Part shown: piece by piece, positions 1 to 10,900 of the stretch
Numbering within the stretch: the first letter of the stretch is position 1
Layout: every line of letters starts with the position of its first letter
From: Flavonifractor porci
GTDB taxonomy: Bacteria > Bacillota > Clostridia > Oscillospirales > Oscillospiraceae
Length of the DNA stretch: 64,000 bases
Assembly (NCBI RefSeq): GCF_037572415.1
Contig: NZ_JBBHLB010000008.1
Location: 1-64,000 of the forward strand
Direction of reading: 5' to 3'
Program-made: the position numbers and the translations under genes
The notes under the pieces: generated by a model
Database searches by the model: none
Told to the model about the DNA's origin: nothing
Seen by the model: only the letters and a program-made list of their open reading frames with translations

Positions 1-514
1 ACGATGCCCTTGGAGGCGGCCCAGTTCACAGCGTCGGTGTACCACACGCCCTGTTCCACGTCGGTGAAAGCCAGGGTGGCCTCAGCCTTGGGCTGACCCT
101 CCAGCCGCCACAGCATGGTGACCACCATGGCCCGGTTGGTGGTCATGAAGGGGGCAAAGGTGCTGGTGGAGGTGCCGTTCATCAGTTCCTTGTCATAGAC
201 ATACTTTACGGCCTCATAGAACCAGTCGTTGGACTTCACATCGGTGAAGGGCAGGCCGGTGCTCACAGAACCGTCGTCCTTGGTGAAGGAGGCCTTTACG
301 GTGACGGCAGAGGCAGGCATGGCAAAGGTGTACTTGCCGTCGCCCTTGTCGGTGAGCTTGACCTCGCTGCCGCTCTTGTCGGTAACGGTGAGCTTGTCCA
401 GCTTATAGCCCTCGTCAGGCTTCACGGTCAGGGTAATGGTGAGGCCCTTGGAGGCGCGGGTACGGCTGGAGGTCACGGTACCGTTATCCGCCTTCTCCAC
501 GGTGATGGCGTAGG
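1..514 (-). repeat. Shared beta-repeat/SLH cassette, copy 1 (partial)
   Basis: This stretch aligns without gaps to 8207-8720 (offset 8206) and to 14264-14777. It encodes the same beta-repeat plus SLH module at the C-terminus of the GH20 protein. It diverges more from the other two copies than they do from each other. The left end continues outside the window. Confidence 0.8.
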
Positions 515-3500
515 AGGTGGAGGGCGTGCTGCCAGAGTCCTCGATGGCCTGCATGGCATCCTCCAGAGCGGCTGCCGCGGCGGTCACCTCTTCCTTGGTG
601 GCCAGAGGACTGGTGCTCAGAGCGCGGGCGTAGACCACAGCCTGGAACAGGTCGCCTTCCAGACCAGTGCTGGTAAAGCCCAGGCCCTTCTGGGACACGA
701 TTTCCTCCGCCTTGGCCAGCAGATCGTTCAGAGCGGTCTTATCCACAGCTTCATAAATCAGGAATTCCTGTACTTTGTAGACTGTACCGTTATTGCTGGC
801 AACACCCTGCAGTTTGACATAGCGGGCGGAAACAGGGGCCTCCAGTGTGATCGTCTCTCTGGTTTCCTGATTATCGGTAATTTGCGCCGCCACATCCCAA
901 TTCTCTCCATCCATGGAGGTAAGGATCTGGAAGTTCTTGCCCACGCCGTTGGAGCGCCACTGGATCTCCACCTGGGAGATGGTGCGCGCCTGGCCCAGAT
1001 CCACCGTCAGAGCGCTGTCGGCGTGGTCACCCTGCCAGTAGGAATAGAACTCAGAGGAGTTGTCATCGCTGGTGGTAAAGGCCTCGCCGTCAATAGCCTT
1101 CATGGCAATGCTGGTACGCTGTTCGCCGTCGTCATAGCTATCCCCGGAAGCATAGGACTTGCTGCCGGCAGCGGTATTCTGCGCCACATTTACCAGACCG
1201 TCATCGGCGCTGCCGGCCACCTCAGCTGCGGAAAGGGCCTTGTTATAGACCTTCAGGTTGGCTATCTGGCCGTGGAAGTCCTGCCCGATCTTCTCCAGCG
1301 GCAGCAGCACGGAGGAATACATGGTGGAAATCGCGCCAGGAGCCAGGCCATCCTGATCCGCTTTCTGAGACAGGAATGTGACCAGCTGACCATTCACATA
1401 GAGCCGGGTGGCCTGGAAGGTGCCGACAATGGTCACCTTGACCGAGGTGCCGTCAGTGGGAACCTTGTAGTTGAAGTCGCGGGTAAAGTAGTTGACATCG
1501 GCGCTCATATTGCCGTTGTGACCCGCGACCTGGATCCGGCCGTCATAGCCGGAGAAGAGGGAGGATTCTTCGGTGTTTGCAGCGCCGTCGTCCCCGGTGA
1601 GCTTCAGATCAAAGGACACTGTGTAGGGATAGGACATAGTCTTGAGGGGCGTTGTCAGCAGAGTATTGCCATCAAAGGCCAGCCAGCCATCCGTCACGGA
1701 ACCGCCGGCCAGGGCGGCATCATAGCCGTTACCGCTGGCGTCATAGACGGTCTTACCGTCATCGGATACATTGGCAAAATCATAATCCAGCACCAGGGAG
1801 CTCTTGCTGTCAATCTCCATGGCGATCTGGGTACCAGGACCCTCAGCCAGACGGCTTGCCCGCAGTTCGTACTCAGTAAAGGTATCGTCCTCGTCTGTAC
1901 CGTTCCAGGTCTTTTCGCTGACAATGGCAATGGCCCGCAGAACACGCTGGTGCACATCCCGCTCGGTCATGCCCTCCTGGCTCTGGTCGCCCCAAATCAC
2001 GGCCTTGGCGCCCATCAGGTTGGGCTCACCCAGCAGGGGGTTGCCGCCGCCAAACATGGTGGGATTCCAGTCATAGAACAGGTACTCCGCGTTGGGCACA
2101 TCCCGGCCACGGCGGCCCGGATTGCCGTACAGGAAGGCGTCCCGGGCGTTGATGACCTGATAGCCCTCCGCGGTTCGCTTGGCCGCATTGTCATAACCAG
2201 GGAACCAGATATCCAGCTGATAGTCCTCGGCCAGTTCAGCAGGCGTCTTGTCCAGCACTTCGCCGGCGGTGGAGAAGATGCCGGTCCCGGCGCCCCACAT
2301 ACGGACTTTGGTATCATCACCCAGGTTCGTCTGGATCACCTGGCGCATTGTGTCTGCAAACTTCACGAAGGCGGTAGAGGTATCTTCATTGTGTACCCAG
2401 TACTCGTCGGCGCCGATATGGACCACAGGTCCGTAAACGGCGGGCTCTTCACCCCGGGTATACTCGTCCCACAGGGTGGAGGCAAACTGGAAGGCCCGGG
2501 TCTTGTTTTCGCCGATCAGATCCAGCAGCTCCTGATAACCGGAGTTGCCGGTGGCAGTGGACGCCAGCATAGTGCCGCCGTCTCTCAGCCACGCAATATC
2601 ATCCGGGTTTTCTTCCGCATATTTGTTGTAGAGCAGAGAGTGACCGGGCATATCCAGTTCGGTCATGACGTACATGCCCATGTCCTGACACATGGCCTCC
2701 AGTTCCCGCCACTGTTCCTTGGTGTAGGTGGGGTTACCCTGATAATCCTTGTTTTTGTTGTAGTAGTCCGCATTGACCAGTTCCTGCGGAATACCGGCGT
2801 GCTTGGTCTCAGAGATAAGGCTGGGGAAGGTTTCGCTCTCCAGGCGGTGGAAGCCGGAATGGGTTTCAAGTGTAGCGATGTTGCTGTTGCAGTTGTCGTT
2901 ATCGCTGATGTGCAGATGATACTCGCTCATCTTGTACCACAGCATGATCTTGGCGTAGTCCTGCAGCTGCTGATAGCGGTAGGGCGTACGGGCCACATCC
3001 AGCATCAGTCCCCGGACCTCGTAGGCGGGATAATCCCGCATGATGCCCTTGGGGATGGCGCTGTGGGTCTCGTCCTGCCACAGGATCTGCTCGGCGGTGA
3101 TGGTGCCGTACAGGCATCCGGTGTAGGTGGGGGCATAGATATGCAGGCCCTCATCATTGGTCACCATCAGGTAGCCTTCCTTACCCAGATCATAGGCGTT
3201 GGGATCGGTCAGAGACTCCAGATAAATGTCGTGGGGGCCGGTGGGCGCGGTCCCGGTCACCACCTCAAGGGTAATGCCGCAGATCTCTTCCACATCCGCC
3301 TTCATGTTGGCAGCAGCCTTTTCCAGACCCACGCCGGCGGCGTCATTGAGCACGATTTTGGAGTCGGCGGTCAGGGTAAAATTCCCCTCGTAGCCGTACC
3401 ACTCCTGTACGGTGGGAATGACCTCCGGCTTATCATTGGGCTGGTCTACCACGGGGAACCAGGCGGCGGGATAGCTGTCGCTGTGGTCAGGGACGGTTAC

Positions 3501-4997
3501 CGTCACGTTCTTTTCCGCGTAGTTTTCCTCATTGCCGTCCTGGCTGAGGCGAAGCAGCAGAGTGACATCCCGGGGACCGATGTTCCACTGACTGATCACA
3601 CCGTCGTTGCTTACCACATTCTCCAGCTCGCTGCCCCGGACCATCAGGGTAGTGCCCTCCTTGGTCTCCGGAAGGGTGATGGCTTTATCTGCTTTGTCAG
3701 GGTTGGACACCGTAACGCCGGACAGGATTTCCTGCACATCCAGCGGCGGATGGCGGGTGGGATTGGTGCCCAGCACCTCGATCTCCGCGATATTCACATT
3801 ATGTCCGCCGGGAGCCTGGGCATTGGTCTTGGTGATGTACATCCGCAGATAGCGACCCACCGGCTCCGCGCCCAGGGCCGGATTGGTCTTTGTGGTAATG
3901 GTGTCCCGGTTGGCCGCGGTATCGGCAATATTCTGGTCCGGGCCATTGGTCACAAAGGCGTTGGCTGAGGGGCGGTCTACGGTTGCCACCGTTTTCCAGG
4001 AACCTTCGTCCTCCGGAGTGTCGGTGGTCTGGATCACATAGTCCATGGCCCACACTTTAGCTTTGTAGGAAATGCGGATCTGCTCCAGAGTAGAGCCCGT
4101 GGCTCCAAGGTCGATCTGGATCCACTGATGGGTCTGCTTCACATCGTCCATGGAATTGTCACCAATAGTGAAGTTCTTCAGATCACCTGAATTCCACTTG
4201 CTGTCCATGCTGCCGTCCACCACATTGGCCGGAGAGGTGCCCTCGACGGAAGTGGAGGCTTCCGTGGGCTGGCCCAGCGCCAGATTCCAGGCATCCTCGC
4301 CCGGCTCCGGCTGAGGCTCGTCGGACGCTTTGTAGATGGAGATCTCCCGCAGGCACACATTGTTGCCCGGCGCGGCGGCGTTGGTCTTTTCCACATAGAA
4401 GCGCACATAGCGCTCCACCGCTGCGTCCTGCCCCAGGGCAGGCGAGGTGGTTTTGGTAATGGTATCGGTATTGGCGGCGGTCGCAGGCGTCCCATTGTTG
4501 GTTTCGTCCGCAATGTCCTGCCCCTCGCCGTTTTTGACCGCGCCGTCAAAGGGAACGCGCTCCACCCGGACCAGCGTGGCCCAGTCATCGCTGACGCCGT
4601 TGTCCGAGGAGGTCTGGATCTCATAGACCATGGGCCAGACCTTCATATTGTACCAGAGCTTGATGGCCTCAATGGCCACGGGCTCGGTCACATCCGCGCC
4701 CAGGTCCACCGTCAGCCATTGGGGCATCTGAGGCGCATCAGCGGTTGTTGGCCCATTTTTCATAGGGCCGGAGGCCCACTGCTTGGTTTGATCGGTAATA
4801 CCGTCCACTGCATAATCCGCGGTGGGGTTATCTGAATTTTCTTCTGAAGAAACTGTGACCGCACAGCTTTCCGTTACCAGGTCCTCCAGATTGTCCGGCA
4901 GTTGAGGTCCTGCGGCCCATGCTGGAAGGGGCCCTGCCAGACTGATCACCATGGATGCGCTGAGCAAAAGACTGAGCGCTTTCTGCATGATCCTCAT
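1..4997 (-). CDS. SLH-anchored GH20 beta-N-acetylhexosaminidase, C-terminus cut by window edge
   Basis: A secreted exo-acting hexosaminidase that should release terminal GlcNAc/GalNAc from glycans at the cell surface. The start ATG at 4997 follows an AAGGG ribosome site and opens a signal peptide ending near PAWA. About 1665 codons lie in the window. In order they encode two discoidin-like (F5/8 type C, CBM32-like) domains (about 35-410), a GH20b domain (about 540-670), the catalytic GH20 barrel with HIGADEYW and the catalytic pair D864-E865, a laminin-G/concanavalin-like domain, another discoidin-like domain, a helical FIVAR-like stretch, a bacterial beta-repeat and the first SLH repeats. 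By comparison with its paralogue at 13975-18909 about 97 residues (the last SLH repeats) lie beyond base 1. Substrate linkage cannot be read from sequence; GH20 also contains lacto-N-biosidases. Confidence 0.9.
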   Translation of the reverse strand, partial: MRIMQKALSLLLSASMVISLAGPLPAWAAGPQLPDNLEDLVTESCAVTVSSEENSDNPTADYAVDGITDQTKQWASGPMKNGPTTADAPQMPQWLTVDLGADVTEPVAIEAIKLWYNMKVWPMVYEIQTSSDNGVSDDWATLVRVERVPFDGAVKNGEGQDIADETNNGTPATAANTDTITKTTSPALGQDAAVERYVRFYVEKTNAAAPGNNVCLREISIYKASDEPQPEPGEDAWNLALGQPTEASTSVEGTSPANVVDGSMDSKWNSGDLKNFTIGDNSMDDVKQTHQWIQIDLGATGSTLEQIRISYKAKVWAMDYVIQTTDTPEDEGSWKTVATVDRPSANAFVTNGPDQNIADTAANRDTITTKTNPALGAEPVGRYLRMYITKTNAQAPGGHNVNIAEIEVLGTNPTRHPPLDVQEILSGVTVSNPDKADKAITLPETKEGTTLMVRGSELENVVSNDGVISQWNIGPRDVTLLLRLSQDGNEENYAEKNVTVTVPDHSDSYPAAWFPVVDQPNDKPEVIPTVQEWYGYEGNFTLTADSKIVLNDAAGVGLEKAAANMKADVEEICGITLEVVTGTAPTGPHDIYLESLTDPNAYDLGKEGYLMVTNDEGLHIYAPTYTGCLYGTITAEQILWQDETHSAIPKGIMRDYPAYEVRGLMLDVARTPYRYQQLQDYAKIMLWYKMSEYHLHISDNDNCNSNIATLETHSGFHRLESETFPSLISETKHAGIPQELVNADYYNKNKDYQGNPTYTKEQWRELEAMCQDMGMYVMTELDMPGHSLLYNKYAEENPDDIAWLRDGGTMLASTATGNSGYQELLDLIGENKTRAFQFASTLWDEYTRGEEPAVYGPVVHIGADEYWVHNEDTSTAFVKFADTMRQVIQTNLGDDTKVRMWGAGTGIFSTAGEVLDKTPAELAEDYQLDIWFPGYDNAAKRTAEGYQVINARDAFLYGNPGRRGRDVPNAEYLFYDWNPTMFGGGNPLLGEPNLMGAKAVIWGDQSQEGMTERDVHQRVLRAIAIVSEKTWNGTDEDDTFTEYELRASRLAEGPGTQIAMEIDSKSSLVLDYDFANVSDDGKTVYDASGNGYDAALAGGSVTDGWLAFDGNTLLTTPLKTMSYPYTVSFDLKLTGDDGAANTEESSLFSGYDGRIQVAGHNGNMSADVNYFTRDFNYKVPTDGTSVKVTIVGTFQATRLYVNGQLVTFLSQKADQDGLAPGAISTMYSSVLLPLEKIGQDFHGQIANLKVYNKALSAAEVAGSADDGLVNVAQNTAAGSKSYASGDSYDDGEQRTSIAMKAIDGEAFTTSDDNSSEFYSYWQGDHADSALTVDLGQARTISQVEIQWRSNGVGKNFQILTSMDGENWDVAAQITDNQETRETITLEAPVSARYVKLQGVASNNGTVYKVQEFLIYEAVDKTALNDLLAKAEEIVSQKGLGFTSTGLEGDLFQAVVYARALSTSPLATKEEVTAAAAALEDAMQAIEDSGSTPSTSYAITVEKADNGTVTSSRTRASKGLTITLTVKPDEGYKLDKLTVTDKSGSEVKLTDKGDGKYTFAMPASAVTVKASFTKDDGSVSTGLPFTDVKSNDWFYEAVKYVYDKELMNGTSTSTFAPFMTTNRAMVVTMLWRLEGQPKAEATLAFTDVEQGVWYTDAVNWAASKGI

Positions 4998-5183
4998 AAA
5001 TATCATCCCTTTCTTCTGCTATGCTTCAATCAGGATCCTTTAAAGTTAAAAAATGTGGGGCTATTGTCTCTATAGCACCTTTTAGCGCCCCCTTTCCCGG
5101 CGGAAAGCCGCATTTTTATGCTCTTTGCACATTTCGTCCAATAATTTCCAGCCTCTATTCTTACAAAATGACCATTTATATTT

Positions 5184-5232
5184 AGTTTAGCACCAGAAAT
5201 TTTGGCCGCAAGTATGATTTTTTATCATACTT
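5184..5232 (-). promoter_or_regulatory. Promoter and palindromic operator of the first GH20 gene
   Basis: On the minus strand a TTGCGG -35 (5206-5211) and a TAAACT -10 (5184-5189) are 16 bp apart. Overlapping the upstream edge of the -35 is a perfect palindrome at 5210-5232: AAGTATGAT, five A/T bases, ATCATACTT. The same arrangement occurs before the two other SLH glycosidases. The predicted leader to the ATG at 4997 is about 180 nt and shows no open frame I trust. The rest of the gap, 5233-5334 and 5383-5453, shows nothing recognisable. Confidence 0.7.
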
Positions 5233-5334
5233 CCACCCTCTGCCTCTACGAAGTCACACGGAACTCTTTTATGGGGCAGCAGCACTCGTACCTTATCCGT
5301 ATCCTGCTCCTCGTACAAAACAGTTGTCCAAACA

Positions 5335-5382
5335 TAAGAGAGCATGAGGCCAAGGCAAATGCCTTGGCCTCATGCTCTCTTA
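5335..5382 (-). terminator. Long hairpin terminator after the SLH phosphatase gene
   Basis: A perfect 23-bp inverted repeat (5335-5357 and 5360-5382) with a two-base loop lies 70 bp downstream of the phosphatase stop. The flanking T-run is short, so it may act as a stable 3' end as well as a terminator. Confidence 0.75.
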
Positions 5383-5453
5383 ATGGAATCTCAGCCGGAG
5401 CGCACAGTTTATGTTCCGACATTCTCCGGATTTCTGTTTGCCCTTTCCGCCAA

Positions 5454-7643
5454 TCAGCCGCCGATGGGGGTAGACAGGTTGGTCTTGAGTGCAGTGATCT
5501 GATCGGCAGTGAGCCCGATGCCGGTCAGGTAGTCCTCCGCGGCTTTCTGCAGGTCCACCTTGGACAGGTCGGCATCCTTCTCCAGGCCGGCCAGGTCACG
5601 GAGCATACCCACGGCCACCTCAGAGATCAGCTTATACTGCTCAGAGTTCTTCTCCACATGGTAGTAGTTCTCATAGGACACCATATAGTCGGCCACGATC
5701 TCTTTCTGGGAAGCGCCCATCAGGGCCTCCAGCAGGATGGCGGTAAAGCCAGCCCGGTCCTTACCCTCGGTGCAGTGGAAGGCATAGGGGCCCTTGTGAG
5801 CGATCATGAACTCCAGGCCGGTCTTGAGCTTTGCCCGGAAGTCGTCGGCCTTATAGTCCACGCCCATATTGAGGGCAATCACATTGCCCGCCTCATAGAG
5901 GCCCTTATAGTAGGGGGAATCAAAACCCTCGGCGGCAAAATAGCCCTGGATGGCCTTATCATCGTCAGCCAGGTTGACCACAGTCTTGACGCCGGCCTTT
6001 TCAATCAGGTCGTCGGCATAGGCGGCCCGGCCGATCTCGGGATTCACAGGGCTGCTGGTGCGGTAGAGTACGCCCTTGGCAATATCGCCCACGGTGATGG
6101 CACGGAAGTTGGCAAACACCTCGTCGGAGGCGTAGTCGCTCCGCTCATTGGTGCGCTCAAGCTGATGAGCCTGATACTGGCCCAGGTAACCGGCCTTCTC
6201 AGCCAGCGTGAAGGTGACAATGTCGCCTTCCTCCACCCCGTAGGTACCGGCAAAGTTGCCCATGTTGATGGCAACCACAAGGATGTCGCTCTCCTTGTTG
6301 TCACGCACCACACACTCGCCGGTGTTCACATCGCTGTAGGCGGTGCAGAAGGGGATCTCCATGCTCTGGCCGTTCACAGTCACATCCAGCACGTCGCCCA
6401 GCTCCAGGCCCGCGGTATAGAGGGTCTCGGGCTTGATGTCCAGGTCCAGGTTGCCGTATTTCTCGATGGCGGCCACGCTGCCCACCACGGGCGCCCGGCT
6501 TACATCATAGGTGTTGGCAAAGATAGCGCCGTTGACCACCCACACGTCAGAGAAGTCGGGCTTGCCGTCCTTGTTGGGGCAGACCAGGTAATCGCCGTAG
6601 CCGTGCTCGGAGACGGGATCGTTCACATGGAGCACATCGCCCCAGGCGGTGTTGACGGTGAGGCGCACGTCCTTGGGAACAAAGCAGGCAAAGTTGGTGT
6701 CGGGCTGAGCCTTGGTCTTCAGGTCGATAAAGGTATCCTTGGAGCCGGTGAAGTCCTCCGCCTTGAGGGCGGTGCCGTTGGCCTTGGTGTAGGTCTCCAG
6801 CACCTTGCTCAGCTTGGTGACCCACTGCTCGCCCACGGTGCCCTTGAGGACCACGCTCTCCCCGTCGTCAGTGGCGGTGTAGTCCACATTCTCCAGATCG
6901 TTGTGGAAGGTGGTATCCCTGGAGACCATCATGCCCTGAATGGTATACTCCGCCTTGCCCGTGAGGAAGAAGTCCTCGGCATGGGCCTTGATGTAGTCCT
7001 CGGCAGGGGTCTCAAAGGTGAGCTTGCCAAAGTTCATCAGGATCTGGGCCAGCTCGGAGCGCTGGGCAGTCCCGGTGGGATTGAGCTTATTCTGGCTGCC
7101 GGAGAGGATACCCAGCGCCACAGCCCGCTCCATGCCGCCCTTGGCCCATTCGGCCACAGAGGCGGCGTCAGCATAAGTGCTCAGGTCGGCATTGTCAGCC
7201 TGAGCGCCCTGGGCGTCGGCGTAGTCGGCAAACACCTTGCCCAACTCCTGCCGGGTCATGGCCCGCTCGCCGCCAAAAGCGCCCTGGCCCACGCCGGTAG
7301 TCAGGCCCTCATCCTCAGCCCAGGCAGCAGCGTCAGCGTACCACTGGTCGGAAACATCGCTGAAGGAAGCTGCCTCAGCCACGGCAGGACGGCCCGCCAT
7401 ATTGTACAGGGTCTGATAGACCATGCCCCGGGTCACAGTAAGAGAGGGACCGAAGGCATTGTCACCGGTGCCCTTCATGATCCCCTTTTCAGACACATAG
7501 GTGACAGCGGGTGCATACCAGGCATCAGAGGCCACATCGGTAAAGACGCGGGTATTTGCTTCGGCGGCCATGGCGGGGGCGGACACACCCAGCGTCATGG
7601 CGGCAGCCAGCGACAGGGAGAGGAGTTTTTTGCGTTCCTTCAT
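5454..7643 (-). CDS. Secreted SLH protein with tyrosine-phosphatase domain
   Basis: A 729-residue surface protein. The ATG at 7643 is chosen because AAAGGTGG lies about 9 bases before it; two in-frame ATGs further upstream are too close to, or ahead of, that site. A signal peptide (to about residue 27) is followed by three SLH repeats (about 30-200) that would hold it to the cell wall. The middle resembles a PGDYG-type segment (about 310-390), then a beta-domain that looks like the C-terminal domain of SAM hydroxide adenosyltransferases (about 395-480). The C-terminal third is a Y_phosphatase3-like domain with the HCTEGKDRAG loop, C624 nucleophile and R630. The outside location suggests action on extracellular phosphoproteins or phospho-ligands; the substrate is unknown. 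The gene has its own promoter and terminator, and its 17-bp-spaced promoter lacks the palindrome of the neighbours. Confidence 0.85.
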   Translation of the reverse strand: MKERKKLLSLSLAAAMTLGVSAPAMAAEANTRVFTDVASDAWYAPAVTYVSEKGIMKGTGDNAFGPSLTVTRGMVYQTLYNMAGRPAVAEAASFSDVSDQWYADAAAWAEDEGLTTGVGQGAFGGERAMTRQELGKVFADYADAQGAQADNADLSTYADAASVAEWAKGGMERAVALGILSGSQNKLNPTGTAQRSELAQILMNFGKLTFETPAEDYIKAHAEDFFLTGKAEYTIQGMMVSRDTTFHNDLENVDYTATDDGESVVLKGTVGEQWVTKLSKVLETYTKANGTALKAEDFTGSKDTFIDLKTKAQPDTNFACFVPKDVRLTVNTAWGDVLHVNDPVSEHGYGDYLVCPNKDGKPDFSDVWVVNGAIFANTYDVSRAPVVGSVAAIEKYGNLDLDIKPETLYTAGLELGDVLDVTVNGQSMEIPFCTAYSDVNTGECVVRDNKESDILVVAINMGNFAGTYGVEEGDIVTFTLAEKAGYLGQYQAHQLERTNERSDYASDEVFANFRAITVGDIAKGVLYRTSSPVNPEIGRAAYADDLIEKAGVKTVVNLADDDKAIQGYFAAEGFDSPYYKGLYEAGNVIALNMGVDYKADDFRAKLKTGLEFMIAHKGPYAFHCTEGKDRAGFTAILLEALMGASQKEIVADYMVSYENYYHVEKNSEQYKLISEVAVGMLRDLAGLEKDADLSKVDLQKAAEDYLTGIGLTADQITALKTNLSTPIGG

Positions 7644-7706
7644 TTTATACATTCCACCTTTCCACATTTGTATCCCCTTGCAGCTGGGATACATACTCTA
7701 TGTGCC

Positions 7707-7735
7707 ATAGTAGCAAAACTCCCGCAACAATACAA
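7707..7735 (-). promoter_or_regulatory. Promoter of the SLH phosphatase gene
   Basis: TTGTAT (7730-7735) and TACTAT (7707-7712) on the minus strand are 17 bp apart, about 65 bp before the start codon. The glycosidase-type palindrome is not present here. Confidence 0.55.
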
Positions 7736-7845
7736 GTGCTTTCTGATATTGGCGCTTCAAATCTGAAGCCGGAAAATCCGTATGATTTCCCTCTGCTCCT
7801 CTATCATCCACCTTGTCGCTCTGATCCGTCTGGGTGGCCTATGAT

Positions 7846-7883
7846 AAAAGCAGGGCGGAAGTTTAAACTTCCGCCCTGCTTTT
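7846..7883 (-). terminator. Terminator after the GH84 gene
   Basis: A perfect 38-bp palindrome (two 19-base arms), GC-rich in the middle with A/T ends that give a short T-run on the minus strand. It sits 29 bp past the GH84 stop. Confidence 0.85.
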
Positions 7884-7911
7884 TGAGGGAAAAATGCCTG
7901 TTGACAGATGC

Positions 7912-10900
7912 TTATTTCTCGCTCTCCACAAAGCGCATGAGGATGGTAGCAACCTCAGCGCGGGTGGCAGTGCCGGTGGGATCCAGCTTGCCGCCGTCCT
8001 TGCCGGACAGCAGGCCGGAGCCTACCGCCCACTCCATGGCCTCAGCGGCCCAGGAGGAGGTGTTGGCGCCGTCGGCGAAGGTGGTCAGATCGCCCTTGGC
8101 GGACACATCGTAGCCCTTGCTCTCAGCGTAGCGGTACAGGATGGTGGCCAACTGCTCACGGGTCACGGTGTCGTTGGGGGCAAACACGGTGTCGCTGTAG
8201 CCCTTGACGATACCCTTGGAGGCGGCCCAGTTCACAGCGTCGGTGTACCACACGCCGCTCTCCACATCGGTGAAGGACAGGGTGGCGTCAGCCTTAGGCT
8301 GGCCCTCCAGCCGCCACAGGATGGTGACGATCATGGCACGGTTGGTGGTCATGAGGGGAGCGAAGGTGGTGGAGGAAGTGCCGTCCATCAGCTTGTTGTC
8401 ATAGACGTACTTCACAGCCTCATAGAACCAGTCGTCAGCCTTCACGTCAGTGAAGGGCAGGCCGGTGCTCACAGAACCGTCGTCCTTGGTGAAGGAAGCC
8501 TCCACAGTAACGGCAGAGGCAGGCATGGTGAAGGTGTACTTGCCGTCTCCCTTGTCGGTGAGCTTCACCTCATTGCCGTTCTTGTCGGTAACGGTGATGG
8601 TATCCAGCTTGTAGCCCTCGTCAGGCTTCACAGTCAGGGTAATGGTGAGACCCTTGGAGGCGCGGGTACGGCTGGAGGTCACGGTACCGTTATCCGCCTT
8701 CTCCACGGTGATGGCGTAGGAGGTAGATACGGTGGGCTCGTCAGGATCCACAGGGACGTCCTTTACATCCACAGGCATGACAGCCTCGTAGGTCTTGCCA
8801 TTGTAGCGTACGGAGCCGCGGATATACTGGGTGTCTTCTGCGTTGGGATTGTAGGTGGTGCTGTCCCAGGTCACGTCGCAAGCCACACCGAAGCCGGTGG
8901 ACAGCTCCAGAACCACCTGTTCAGGCAGGTTGAGCATCTCAAAGGAAGTACCGTAGTCCACGCCAAGGCTGGTGGGATTCACCAGCACATTGACCACAGT
9001 GGGTTCGTCGGACAGGTTGACGGTTACAGAAGCGGTAAGGTCCTCCGCGTTGAGGATGGCGGTACCGGACAGGTCCAGTGTGCCGGTCAGTTCCTGGGGC
9101 TCCGTGGAGGCAGCATCATAGCCCTCAGAGCTCCACTCCACGGGGAAGCGGAGGGAGGTGCCGTCGGACAGGGCAACTACGGCGCAAGCAGGCAGCTCCA
9201 GCTGGTCAAATGCGGTATTCAGCCGGCCGTAGGCCACGGAAGGCATCACGGCCTCCACCACCACGTCCTCAGGCTCGCCAGGATCGGTGGGGTCCAGGTT
9301 GCGGGTGCCGGTGACCTCCAGCTCTCTGAGGCCAATGGAGTCGCCGGCGGCAGCAGTGTTCAGGCCCGTATAATATACGCGGATATAGCGGGCGTCGGCC
9401 GGGATCGGATTCTCCAGTTCGCCGGTCAGATCGATGGTGTCGATCTGGTTGTCGGTGCCGTTGGTGCGCTGGCTGACGGAGTACACGGTGGTCCAGTCAT
9501 CACCGTTGGTGGCGGAGAACTGGATCTCGTAGTCGGTGGGCCATACTCTGGCGTGATAGTAGGCCTTGATGCTGGTGATCTCACTTACCTTTTCGCCCAG
9601 GTCTACCACCACCCAGGCGGGGGTCTGCTGATCGCCCACCATGCCGTTGCCTTTCATAAAGTTGCTGCTCCAGCGCTCCTTGATGTCGGCGCTATCGTTG
9701 ATGCCGTTGGTCACAACAGCCTTGTTGTCCTGGGGGGCGGTGGGCTGCTGCTCATAACCGGAGACCCACACCTCACCATTGAGGGCAAGGTTCTCCTCGT
9801 TGTCGGCCATCGTTACAGCATCAGCGGACTTGTTAACGGGGGCATTTACGGTGACGACAGCGTTCAAAACAAAGCCGCCGGGGTTGGACAGGCCGCCAGA
9901 GAGGTCATATGCTCCGGTAAAGGTATAGCGGCCGGCGGTATCAGCCTTATAGTTGTCACAGGTCCAGGTCACGGGGATCGTGACGGTCTTGCCGCCGCTG
10001 AGCACAACGTCCGCCTGGAAGGGCAGGCCCACCTTATCGATGGGGGTACCGTTGGGCACAGAGATGGCGATGGGGGTAGTGTCCGCCTCGTAGATGGCGG
10101 GGAAACGCAGGGGAGCGGTGCCCACAGGCACTTCGGCAGCGGAGCCGCCCTCTGCCAGGATCATCTCGGCAATGGCGGGAGCGGTACCGGGCTCCCAGTT
10201 CAGGCGGACGCCCAGCAGGGAGCCGTAGCCTGCGGTGGGGAAGGTGTTGACGCCCTTATCCAGAACGCCCACGGTGATCCACTGCTCCTCCAGGTTCTGA
10301 ACCTGGACCTCAGCGCCGCAGATGGCGGAGGGGTCCTGGAGGATGGAGAGCTTTTCGTAGGTCTTGGGTTCGGAGATAAGGTACTGCAGGTAGCCGCCTT
10401 CCTCGCCCACTGCATCCAGGGTGAAGAAGGTGGACAGTTTGCCGTCCATGATGAGGTCGAACTCGCCCTCGGGGGTTCCGGAGAAGCCGCCGGCGGGGCC
10501 TTCCTGATCCAGGTTCTTGTTGACCTCCAGCTCGTTCATCTTGATCCAGCCTGCGCCCGTCTGGGTAATCTCGATCTTGATGTAGCGGCCGGACACGCCG
10601 TTGCCGTTGCAGGCATAGTAGCGATAGGGAGGATCCATGTCGGAATTATCGGCAAAGTTGCCGATAATAGTCCATTCGCCGTTGGGATCGCTGGCATCGC
10701 TGACGCTGATGCTGGTAAAGCGGGGGTGGTCGCCCTGCTCAGGGAAGAACAGCGTCACATCATACACAGGCTGCTTGGCGCCCATGTCGAAGATGATATA
10801 CTGACCTTCGGTCTGCTTGGCGTTGGTCCACGCCAGGGTGCTGCGGTTGCCGTCCACGATATTGCTCCAGGAGCCCTGATGGAGGCCCATATTGGTGGAT

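Noticed and set aside
882..3968. 1028-codon open frame on the plus strand
   Set aside because: It is antisense to the GH20 gene, has His/Gly/Val-rich composition typical of a GC-rich shadow frame, and shows no domain or ribosome site.
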